DNA from: Apricaphanius iberus
Lineage: Eukaryota > Chordata > Actinopteri > Cyprinodontiformes > Aphaniidae
Assembly: GCA_028564705.1 (NCBI GenBank)
Contig: JAPXFQ010001518.1
Location: 372,001-436,000, forward strand
Length of the DNA: 64,000 nucleotides
Reading direction: 5' to 3'
Shown here: piece after piece, positions 55,200 through 64,000 of the stretch
How positions within the stretch are numbered: position 1 is the first letter of the stretch
Layout: the number at the start of each line of letters is the position of its first letter
Translations under genes and position numbers: made by a program
Notes under the pieces: model-generated
Databases searched by the model: none
What the model saw: only the letters and a program-made list of their open reading frames with translations
Told to the model about the DNA's origin: nothing

Positions 55200-55825
55200 A
55201 TGTAGATGTTCCTCCGTATTACCACCATAAATGCGGCAGCTAGATTTCTGTCTAGAACCTATAGGAGGCAACATATCACCCCCGTCCTGAGGTCTTTGCA
55301 CTGTTTGCCTGTTCATTTTAGAATATGGTTTAATATTGCTTTTATTTATTTTTAAATCACTGAATGGACCGGGCCCTCCATACTTGGTAGAGCTCCTTTG
55401 TCCATATCAGCCTTCCCGAGCTCTTAGGTCTGCTGACCACCTTCTTCTGCAAGTAAAGTCTGTGTGTTTAAAATTTCGTGGGGAAAGAGCTTTCTCTGTG
55501 TATGCTCCAAAATTATGGAATGAGTTCCCTCTTGAGATACACCAGTTTACTTCGCTTCATATTTTTAAATCCCGATTAAAAACGTATTATTTTAGTTTAG
55601 CTTTTAATTAGACCTATTGTCATTGTTAGCTTAGAGGGTAGACCTGTTTTGTGTTCTCTAGCACGTGCACCACCTTTTATATTTTTTATTCTGACTTTCT
55701 GCTATTTATCTGTTTTTATTGTATTTTATACTTTATTTTCTTATGCTTCTGGCCTGTGTCCTGCGCTTTGGCTGACCTCTGTCATTTGTAAAGTGCATTA
55801 TAAATAAAATGGTATGGTATATTAC
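55200..55825 (+). pseudogene. LINE ORF2 C-terminal remnant with 3' tail
   Basis: Plus-strand pieces in two frames read NAAARFLSRTYRRQHITPVL and, from 55336, LFIFKSLNGPGPPYLVELLC, then RGERAFSVYAPKLWNEFPLE and FKSRLKTYYFSLAFN before a stop. This is the usual C-terminal block of a fish non-LTR retrotransposon. The tail ends in AAGTGCATTATAAATAAAATGGTATGGTAT-like sequence (55792-55820). A frameshift near 55340 and 5' truncation make it dead. Confidence 0.75.
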
Positions 55826-56830
55826 CAACAGTTTGTCCCATATTCTGGTCTTCACTGGTCTTCTCCCCTACAGCCACCAGAACAGATCTCTGAATATGAC
55901 TTAACAAATGTGCCATATAAGGTGAGATGTTACATATGTGGCTTTAGACAAACCTTTGAAGTGATTCAGTGCTTTGTAATCAAATCAACAATGAGTCACA
56001 TCGAGTTACTAAAAAAGCTGCTGAATGGCTGAGCCTGGTGGGGAAAAAATAGCATAAGCTGAAGGAGAGGGAGGAGGAGGAAAGTTGTTTGATTGGCTGG
56101 TTGATTAGAACATAGAGGAGCTGGCCAGTGCAGCCTAATGAGACGGGGAAATGTTGCATCTATTTTACATCAGTCACTGCTGGCTCTATATCGATAAAGG
56201 TTGAGGAGATAGGCTCTTATCCCGTCTGTTTAATTTGTCCCTCCTGCCCCTGAGTGAGTGACAAACAATGTTCTTGACTTTGTCAAGGGGGAATTCAAAG
56301 GCAACTTTGATGTTGCTTAAAATCGTCTTGAAGCTGTACTTCCCAAAATCTGACCCTCCTACTTCTTATGAGGCACTACTTTGAATTTTCACCCAGATGT
56401 ATATAAGCCACATCCCCAAATTTTAAATTATATCAAAACATTTTTTTTTTTTATCAAAGAGCGAGAGCTTTTTTTCAGATGTTACTTAAGTCATCATGTC
56501 TAATTTATGATCATGTCAGAGTTCAGGGAGTTTTTGAGTGCATACTGCCATCAAGCATCTTCATCTTGAGTGTGAACATCCGGCTATTCAGAATCATCCT
56601 GAAGGAAAGATGTGATTATGTCTAAATGTTCCCGTCTATAAATACATTGTCGGCTTCTTTGTGTGTTGGCGGAATTGGTATATAAATGTATATGTATTCG
56701 ATTCACAACTGTAAATTAGATACTCCTTTGCAGAAAATGCTGTTTCTTAGGCTAAATATATTATGAAGGCTATTATTCATTGTAGGCAGTAAGAAAGAAA
56801 ACTTATAAACAACTGAACCTATTCTGGTGC
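55826..56830. other. Intron 5 segment without recognised features
   Basis: A 72-codon plus-strand frame (55814-56032) is not recognised and does not resemble the missing TFB1M exons. Confidence 0.35.
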
Positions 56831-56924
56831 CTTACAAAAATGTTGATCAACCTTGACATTTCTTTGAAAGATTTTGTGGCAAGAATGGCCTTTATTAAGT
56901 GGATAGCACAGAAATGGGGAGAGA

Positions 56925-57000
56925 AGTTGGGGAGCGACATTTGGCAAATATCCTGGGCCAGGAGTCAAATCCCGGGCATCCGCTTTGAGGGCTTAAGCCT
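56925..57000. repeat. Short SINE-like fragment
   Basis: GGCAAATATCCTGGGCCAGG followed by AGTCAAATCCCGGGCATCCG resembles a fish repeat with a B-box-like GTCAAATCCCGG. Too short to classify. Confidence 0.3.
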
Positions 57001-57812
57001 AGTTTATACAACTCCGTTTTGACGGAGACAGATTGACGCTGCGCCATTATCCGTTGACGCAAGGGCTCTCCTTCACTTATACAAGGACGGATGGAGTAGA
57101 GGTCCATTTTCTAAATATATGTCAACGGAGAGCAAATACCTGTGATTGGTCAGCGCAACAACAGCCAGAGATCGCTTCACCAAAACTGGGTTCTGTAGTC
57201 GCTGTAATCAGTAGTCAATGAAGCGTTTGGCCACTACATGATTATATTGAAAGGATAATTTATCTAATCTGGTCTTTTGGCGATTTTGAACACAAGGCTG
57301 CTGTGTTTGTTTCCAGCCTTTTTTAGAGTATTCTATGAGCTGCACTTCTAGTAAAAAGAGTGAATGACTGAATATGGGGCGTCTGTCATATCCACTATGC
57401 CACTTGACTCCCCTACCTTGAAGTCAAACTACAAGCACAGTATTTTTTTGGAATTTGATTTAGAGCAAGCCGCAGTAATGCATGGTTGTGAGGTGGAGCA
57501 TAAGGAACATAAAGAAAGCATTGTTATTGAAATCTTTAAAATCTTGTTTGTTCCACTTATCCTTGCAAGGTAATTGGAGTCCTGTCTCAGACGGTCAAAG
57601 GCAACAGGCAGGGTGCGCCCTGGACAGGTCACTAATCCATAATGTGGCAAAGAAATTTTTTCTCCAAAACATATTTTCAAAGGGAGGTATAAATATGTCT
57701 TTTGTACCCTTTACTCTGATATCCCTTATAAAAATTAACTTGAAAAATCTACTGGAAAACATTTTAAACATTTATGCAAAAAAACATTTTTTAGAATAGT
57801 TGCAGCTCAGTT
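57001..57812. other. Intron 5 segment with MITE-like and common-repeat pieces
   Basis: 57001-57110 begins CTAGTTTATACAACTCCGTT, similar to ends of fish MITEs of the form 'CTGGTTTATACTTCTGCGTC'; only one end is recognisable. 57567-57650 carries a frequent fish string (CAGGCAGGGTGCGCCCTGGA). Confidence 0.3.
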
Positions 57813-58706
57813 AAAGGTTGAATATGGAAAATGTTTCTCAAAAGCTAACTCTTTAAAAAAGTAATACTTCAACGGGGAGTTTAGAGGTGTGCAAAATGAG
57901 CGTGCACCCTTTCCTTTAAACATTATATTTAACCTAAAATCATTAAGAAAGATAACTTTTTCCGACCACCGCACTGTGTTTATATACACATGTTCCAGGC
58001 AACATAGCCTATATTGTTATAATTATATTTCGTTTGGCATTTTAAACTTATTAGTACAAAATAGTCCTTACTCTGTAATATTCGTCGCTGGTCATCATGC
58101 TGGCTGGTTACAGCGAAAGAACTGGCATCCAGACGCTGTTTTGTTATTGCAACCACAACCTCAAGACACTAGATGTCGCGTTGATGCCTATGTTCCATAT
58201 TCAACCTTGGTTATTATAACAAAATATGGGTCAAAGGCAACAATATGTTTTTGTACCTGTCCTCTCTGCATCTTATTTCGGTAGCTGGTATTCTCCACTC
58301 CTCTTGGTGATGTCCTCTATAAAGGTAATAATTTATATTTTACTTTATACTGGTTTTAGATATTGTAAGGTCACTCCTCTTCTAAGAAAGAAAAAGAAAT
58401 CTATGGGGCTCAGACACAGCAATTTAACTTAACGAGTGCTCCATTGTCTACAGTACGCTTCGTTGCTCCAGGCATTTGTTTACAATAGTATTTGGCAACC
58501 TGCAATGGTGCACCGCTTTTGGCTGAAAAACGTAAATATAAACACGATGTGGTGGTCGGAATAAGTTCTTTTTCAATGATTTTAGGTTAAATCTAACGTT
58601 TAAATGAAAGGGTGGACTTTCATTATGCACACCTCTAAACTCCCAGTTGAAGTATTACTTTTTTAAAGAGAGCGCTTTTAAGAAAAATGGTCCATATTCA
58701 ACCTTT
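57813..58706. mobile_element. DNA element with ~170-bp inverted terminal repeats
   Basis: Ends AAAGGTTGAATATGG and its complement. The arms continue to match for about 170 bp with roughly 10-15% mismatch (AAAAAAGTAATACTTCAAC, GAGTTTAGAGGTGTGCA, ATTTAACCTAAAATCATT, CGACCACC, GTGTTTATAT). The ~550-bp core (58000-58460) has only unrecognised short frames. No clear target-site duplication. Superfamily unknown. Confidence 0.65.
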
Positions 58707-59682
58707 GAGTTGGATGGGGGAAGTCATCGTACCCAGCCTCCAGTATTTATCCATTGGTAAGCTTTACAATAAATAATACGCACAACTTCCACCATCAGTA
58801 TTTCAAACTTTTATTAATTAATTTTCTAAAAAAATACTGGGAAATTTCCCAGAATAAAAAATAAATGCCAGAATTAAAATGCAAACAACACTTTAGTGCA
58901 TCATGTAACAATGCCACATAAATTCTGCCAAATACTGTGCAAAAAATACATTAATATGAAGGCATTGAGTAGTTAAAAGGAGCAAAGTCCAACATAAACA
59001 CTGCCTTATACAATGCAAAGAACACCTGAAATGTTTCCTTTAGTTTAAAGGAGCAAAGTCCAACATAAAAACTGCAGAACCTAAACAGTGCAAAAAAATG
59101 TTGTGGGACTGTTACTAATTTCAATAACTTCACTTCACTCAGTTCAAGTAACAGAACAGATCAAAAAAATATGGAGCCCAGGAAGTCACCTGTGCATATC
59201 ACTATACACCAGCAATAAAAAATAAAGTGCCAGAATTAAAATGCAAACAACACTTTAGTGCGTCATGTAACAATGCCACATAAATTCTGCCAAACAGTTT
59301 GCAAAAAATGCGTTGACGGTGAGTGGATTCTACGTGGCATAAATGTCATAAATAGATGGACTATTGCCTGTAAAGCATTTCTCTTTTGCTTTAGTTGTTA
59401 TTGCTTTTGTGCAACAGATGAATGACAATTTATTCGTTCTTAGATGTTCAATCAGTAGATATTTACATTTTGTGGAAGTCCCGCGAATTGTTTCATTCTC
59501 CCACAACCAGCACAATGATGAGTGCATTACCGCCCGCGCCCACACTCGGCCCTCAGAACTATATCCCCGCGCCGCAACCCTGAAAGATTCAGCTCTAATG
59601 TCGATCCGTTTTTGACCGAAACACAGCAGGTATGACTGCAACAACAACTCCAAAAACTCACTCTAACAATTAGGCCTACTAC
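58707..59682. repeat. hAT-associated internal repeats
   Basis: A ~85-bp block (GCCAGAATTAAAATGCAAAC then AACACTTTAGTGC) occurs at about 58866-58948 and again at about 59230-59312, and a shorter block (AAAGGAGCAAAGTCCAACAT) occurs at about 58976 and 59046. They lie downstream of, and probably belong with, the adjacent minus-strand hAT fragment. Confidence 0.55.
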
Positions 59683-60013
59683 TTACACAGCTGGCTTGTC
59701 ACTTTGAGTTCGCAGAGTCGCAGGATGTTTCCTTTTAAGATGCTCGTTCATAGCAGTTGTGCTGCCATGGTATGCCATTTCAGCTTTACATAGTGAACAA
59801 AGCACCTTTCTGTTTGGGCGCGGTTTGAAGTATTCCCATACTTTGGATGATCGTGGTCTTGATTTATGTGATGAAGCCAGATTGTCGTCGTTTTCACCGT
59901 GAGCGGGAGCAGAAAACGCCATTACTCAAAAGATCTCGTAATTAATGTGACGCGTCGACGGATTTCATTCGTGTTGACCTAATTAATGACGTCAACACGT
60001 CGTTGCAGCTCTA
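59683..60013 (-). pseudogene. hAT transposon 5' end with BED zinc-finger fragment
   Basis: Read on the minus strand, the terminus TAGAGCTGCAACGACG starts at 60013, and an ATG at 59922 opens MAFSAPAHGENDDNLASSHK, then SKVWEYFKPRPNRKVLCSLC, AEMAYHGSTTAMNEHLKRKH. That is a complete BED zinc finger (C-x2-C, H-x4-H type) as found at the N-terminus of ZBED/hAT transposases. The catalytic part and the other terminus are not found. Confidence 0.75.
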
Positions 60014-60150
60014 TTCCATTTTTCTTCCTATAAACTATGACCAGCTTTACTTTCCTGTCTCTGCTCTGACAGGAAGCATACCCACAGTATGATGCTGCCA
60101 ACACCATATTTCACAATTTGAAAGTGTGATAGGTAGGGCTGCCACTATTA

Positions 60151-60428
60151 CACTCAACAAAAATATAAATGCAACGCGGGATGTACTGCCATATTCTCTG
60201 AAACGCATATGAAGACGGCTTATGGTGGAGATATGAACATTCCAGGGTGGCCTTTTAGCAGAATATAATAGCATGGGTGCTCACTATCACACATTTAGAC
60301 CGATTTGTGAACAATGTTTGAGAGAAATGGTAATATTGTGTATCTGGAATGAATTTTAGATCTTTAAGTCCATTTCAAGAAAAATGGTACCAGAAACAAA
60401 GGTGTTGCGTTTATATTTTTGTTGAGTG
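60151..60428. mobile_element. 278-bp Tc1/mariner-type MITE nested in the hAT element
   Basis: Termini CACTCAACAAAAATATAAA and the complement are inverted, with TA on both sides (60149-60150 and 60429-60430). The TAGGGCTGCCAC sequence of the host hAT is rejoined when it is removed. No coding capacity. Confidence 0.85.
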
Positions 60429-60563
60429 TAGACTCGTCACAACATCGACAAGTAAAATTGTCAATAAAAAACTCATTAATCGACGTTATCTTTTTTTTTT
60501 AAGCTTTGTTTTTCTCATAAAATGGTTGCCATCCCTTTATCTGCTCTCTTTCTTCCCCTCAAC

Positions 60564-60875
60564 AGTGGCGTGTCTAGGGGGTGGCCTGGGGTGCCATGTG
60601 CCACCCCTAGAATCCAATAGCCCACCCCAGGTGCCACCCCCTGATTGTCTGATGTTGTAGATCAGTGCTTTAGAATACATTTAGTTTCAGCAATTGTTTT
60701 ACAAGAGGTAAACATTTCTGTTATTTTAAAACATTTATCTGAAAGAAGGCGCAGGACATGCATTTTTTAAATTATTTTTTATGTGGATCCTTGATTTACG
60801 GGTGCCACCCCAGTAGAACTAGCTGCCCCTCCCGTTCCACCTCTGAAAAAAAATCAAAAATCTGGACACGCATGC
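60564..60875. mobile_element. Possible MITE nested in the hAT element
   Basis: GGCGTGTCTAGGGGG at the left and CTGGACACGC at the right are short imperfect inverted repeats. The interior repeats 'GGTGCCACCCC'-type words. No duplication seen; low certainty. Confidence 0.35.
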
Positions 60876-61073
60876 AAAGTAGAGCTGTCAACGAATATTC
60901 TAAGTTCGAATAGTTTTAAAAAACAGAAATTCGGACGTGAAAATTAATATTCGAATGTGAGGCACGGCTGTCTGCTTTGCGAGTGGGCGCGCGCTGCCGT
61001 CAGGCATCAGGGACAGGTCACGTGAGTTGCACTGTCTAGCTCAGGGTCACTGGTGAAAGTTGACTAATGGAAG

Positions 61074-61538
61074 ATGGCAGAAAGTGCAGAGCCCAATTCG
61101 ACCGCAGCAGAGAAAATTATTTTAACCCCCCAAAATCTAAAGAGCCATGTCTGGAAGTACTTTGGATTTTGGTCGGTAGAAGGTAAAATTGTGGAGCCGC
61201 GAGATAAAGTAGTATGCAAGCTATGTAAGATACAGCTAGCATACCATTCGACCACTAGCAACATGAGGTCACATCTCGCAAATGTGCACCCAAATGAGCA
61301 TGGTATAATGTGTGGAACTCAAGCTAAACAGCCACGTCTGGACAATTATTTTGCATCACCCGCCACAAGCTCTTTGTCTGCAACACGACAAGAGGCCATC
61401 ATGCAGAAATTAATTTATTTCATTTGTAAGGACATGAGACCGATCAGTGTCGTGGATGGGGCAGGCTTCAGGGATTTCTGTCAAGCAATGGAACCGAGGT
61501 TAAGTAATGTTAATAAATTTGTTTCAGTCACTGAATGA
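61074..61538 (+). pseudogene. hAT (ZBED-like) transposase N-terminal fragment, 154 codons
   Basis: Reads MAESAEPNSTAAEKIILTPQ, then KSHVWKYFGFWSVEGKIVEP, VCKLCKIQLAYHSTTSNMRS, HLANVHP: a BED zinc finger (Cys-x2-Cys, His-x4-His) followed by the linker region (FICKDMRPISVVDGAGFRDF) that precedes the hAT catalytic core. It stops at TGA before any RNase-H-like domain. A separate hAT terminus, TAGAGCTGTCAACGAATATT, starts at 60883, so the fragment may belong to a second element inside the first. Probably dead, though the ORF itself is clean. Confidence 0.7.
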
Positions 61539-61544
61539 AGCCTG

Positions 61545-61573
61545 CTATATTTGGAACTATATTCCAAATATAG
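61545..61573. repeat. 12-bp inverted repeat with 5-nt loop
   Basis: CTATATTTGGAA, loop CTATA, TTCCAAATATAG; perfect stem, just after the BED fragment stop codon. Confidence 0.75.
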
Positions 61574-61640
61574 TGACCTTAAATTGCTTGCACAACACTC
61601 TTCATCAGCGCTCAATATGTGCTCATTGTTGTTGTTAATT

Positions 61641-61672
<32 letters not shown>
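61641..61672. repeat. (GA)n microsatellite
   Basis: About 15 uninterrupted GA units. Confidence 0.9.
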
Positions 61673-61676
<4 letters not shown>

Positions 61677-61710
61677 AGTCTAGTAAAATTGACTCATAGT
61701 GATGGATCTC
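61677..61710. repeat. 34-bp direct repeat, copy 1
   Basis: Begins AGTCTAGTAAAATTGACTCA and ends GATGGATCTC; identical to 62731-62764. Confidence 0.9.
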
Positions 61711-62082
61711 GAGATCTGCGGTCTCGGCCATTCGTTTTTTTATTGGTTTTGTGTTGGTAATACATTGTCAAATATGTTGAACTTCAATTAACTACCTATA
61801 CATAACTACCTATAGTAGTTATGTCTCTTTGTATTAATTTGATTTTTCTCTTCTCTTTTTTATATTGTTCATAAATGTTAAATGACCTGTCATCTTAAAA
61901 AATCACTATTTTAGATAGGCTCCTACATAACACTTTGAGGTAACACGCAAATATTAGATCAGCTGCTTGCTCCTGCAATAACATTCATTTTAAATTTGAC
62001 ACGATTAGTTGACTAATCGGCAAAAATAATAAGTAATTAGTCGATTATGAAAATAATACTTTGTGGCAGCCCTAGTGTTAGG

Positions 62083-63270
62083 CTGATGTCCAATGAGTTG
62101 TCTTCCACACATAACTTTTGTATGTAGATCAAAGTGTTCCCGTCACTTATTATTCACTGCTTTTTGTTAGTCCTTTACATAAAATCACAACAATATAGAT
62201 CAAAGGTTGTTGTTTAACGATAAAAATGTGACAAAGTTCAATGTTTAGGAATATTCTTGCAGGATATTGTTTAAGATGAAAGGATACAGGAAAGGAAACG
62301 GACTTAGATGTGATGTGTGATAAAAGAAATTCAGGAAAGGGTGTTCTTCATCCACATTAGTACAGAGCAGCAGAAGACCGATTGGTGGCAGAGATGGATC
62401 TGAAGAGAAGGTGAAGCGTACCTCCAGCAGATGGTTGTCTGCGGCCGCTCTGAATAATGGCTGCATCAGCCGTCAACCACCAGCTAACAAGAGAAGAGCC
62501 CTACAGATGTTGGCCTTGCATGCAATCGTTTACCAAGAGCATGGGCCAGAAGAGCTTAGCCTAATTAAATTTGATTATGGTGCATTGAGCATCTATAATG
62601 TAATAGCAGGGAGAGTTTGTGCTTCTACAGCATCCTGCATCTGCAGCTCCACGGTTTATTATTCTGTTGAAATAAATGTATCTTTTGAATTGGAGCATAA
62701 ACTTATGTGCTGTTAAATCCGACCTTGCTCAGTCTAGTAAAATTGACTCATAGTGATGGATCTCTTCGCTGCGACTTTATACAGCCCACCAGCAGGCATG
62801 CAGAAGTGAAAATCGACTCTGGGAAACTGGACTGCTTTGTAACCTCCTCATTACACACTATTCATCTACTTCTATTAATATCTAATAAACAGGGTCAAAC
62901 GTATCTTTCCTCAAGAGTATTGAGGGGAAAATATTTAAACAACTACATCCAGAGCAGAACATGCCAGAAGAGGGGGTCTCAAATTGTTAGACGAAGGGTA
63001 AAGACCTAAAAATTCACCACCTCCTCCTACTCCACTTTTCTTCTGAAACAAAATGCAAAGGTTGGCATAGCGGGTTTATGACCTCTCCAGAGACGTTTCT
63101 CCTAATGAACCGTGTAGAGTTTGCTTGGAGTCGGTGCTCAATTTAGGAAATTAAGCTCCGTTTAGCTATTGATAATGTAAGATCCAGGTATATGGAGGAA
63201 TTATAATGCTGCAAACGAGCAAAGACGTGCTTTAAACACTTATAGGTTTGAATTTTAAGTCAGTAAAATT
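62083..63270. other. Intron 5 segment, unassigned
   Basis: Short plus-strand frames (62411-62716, 62707-63009) with no recognised similarity and no match to the missing TFB1M exons. Confidence 0.35.
62731..62764. repeat. 34-bp direct repeat, copy 2
   Basis: Exact match to 61677-61710, offset 1054 bp. Flanks on both sides differ. Confidence 0.9.
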
Positions 63271-63279
63271 CTCGTTCTG

Positions 63280-63400
63280 TAGGATCCCTAGACCTTCCAG
63301 ACGAGGAGGGAGATATAGTCACACCAGTGAGCATGGTCGATGTTCTGGGATCAGCCCCCAGTTGAATGTGCTCAGAAAACATCTAGAAGTTGGCGTCCAG
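63280..63400 (+). repeat. Fragment of a common fish retroelement-like repeat
   Basis: CCAGACGAGGAGGGAGATAT with TAGTCACACCAGTGA, CCCAGTTGAATGTGCTCAGA and GGCGTCCAGGAGG occur in the order seen in a repeat found in many fish genomes. Only about 120 bp are recognisable. 63401-64000 shows nothing further. Confidence 0.4.
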
Positions 63401-64000
63401 GAGGAATTGTCATCTGATGATAAAACAACTAGACAATCAGCCCAATGTTCTCTATCTACTGTTTAATTTGGGCAAGGTGGATGCGTTCTGGCTGAATGAG
63501 ATGCCTGCCTCGTCCCCCATCCAGGCACATTTACGCCCGGATGCCGACCTCTGAAGGTCATGGCTTGAACATGTCACCGAAGCACATCATCTGTAAAAAG
63601 CAAAGATGCCAAACTTCACGTGAATACATCAGCAAGCAACCAAACAAAAACCCTCAAAATTATCAAAAGAATCTCGGAAAGAGTAGTTGATCCCATGTAT
63701 GGAAGCTTGAATTAAAATATAAATCCCTTAATTCTACAAGTAAAGAAGCACCTAGGATAAGTGGATTTGGTGGGAAATTTGATTAGGTTTCTATCACGAG
63801 CTTATTTAAAGCAGTGCATTATCTTTTCATTGATCAGTGTCTTTAAAGAAAATATTGATTAGAAAATAGCGAAGCCTCTACAGCCTTTCGAGCATTTAGC
63901 CTCCTCCACCTTCATCTTGCAGAAATCCTCACAGCTGCACTCACTGCCGGGCGCTCAAAGTGGAGATAATGAAAGGCCTTCTTTGAACTGTCAGTCTGTA

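Larger units (their letters stand above)
60134..62074 (+). mobile_element. Composite hAT element with near-intact target-site duplication
   Basis: Termini TAGGGCTGCCAC and GTGGCAGCCCTA are perfect inverted repeats of 12 bp, flanked by GTGATAGG (60126-60133) and GTGTTAGG (62075-62082), an 8-bp duplication with one mismatch, diagnostic of hAT. Subterminal ATTAATCGACG and TTAGTCGATTATG are typical. It contains at least one MITE and a BED zinc-finger gene piece, and lacks a transposase catalytic core. Confidence 0.8.

Overview
This is a vertebrate nuclear segment, almost certainly from a ray-finned (teleost) fish. Coding sequence is split into short exons with GT-AG introns. The three recognisable genes are vertebrate-specific or vertebrate-like, and the intergenic and intronic DNA is AT-rich and packed with repeats typical of fish: Tc1/mariner, hAT and Harbinger DNA transposons, L2-like LINE ends, tRNA-derived SINE-like heads and a Penelope-like remnant. 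I cannot name the species. There are no operons, bacterial genes or CRISPR arrays.

Layout. (1) 1-8.3 kb: TMEM30A (CDC50A), minus strand. All seven coding exons (371 aa) are present and open; the promoter lies near 8.0-8.3 kb and the 3'UTR runs toward position 1. (2) 8.3-21.0 kb: FILIP1 (filamin-A-interacting protein 1), minus strand. Five coding exons give 1213 aa, including one 2.8 kb coiled-coil exon; the upstream non-coding exon was not located. (3) 21-42.4 kb: a long gene-poor stretch holding mostly decayed transposons (an L2-like LINE, several Tc1 remnants, a nested inverted-repeat element) and one unexplained 98-codon minus-strand ORF. (4) 42.4-64 kb: the 5' two thirds of TFB1M (mitochondrial 12S rRNA dimethyltransferase 1), plus strand. 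Five coding exons (222 codons) are visible between 42798 and 50089; the remaining exons must lie past the right edge. Its introns hold a Harbinger-derived non-autonomous element and, 42 bp further on, a complete Tc1/mariner element with an intact 347-aa transposase. From 50.1 to 64 kb there are hAT elements, LINE and SINE fragments and long inverted repeats.

The TMEM30A-FILIP1 order and orientation match the block on human 6q14. TFB1M, which maps to 6q25 in human, adjoins FILIP1 here, pointing to a rearrangement between the two lineages. The three genes have no shared pathway: TMEM30A is the beta subunit of P4-ATPase lipid flippases, FILIP1 controls filamin A and the actin cytoskeleton, and TFB1M methylates mitochondrial small-subunit rRNA. 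They are neighbours by descent.

The most interesting items are the intact Tc1 element, whose catalytic spacing is DD38E rather than DD34E; a hammerhead-ribozyme-like motif in a Penelope-like remnant inside TMEM30A intron 6; a coding-like open stretch in the last FILIP1 intron and two possible internal FILIP1 first exons; a 24-bp perfect palindrome with a CACGTG core in TFB1M intron 1; and a 34-bp exact direct repeat about 1 kb apart near 62 kb.
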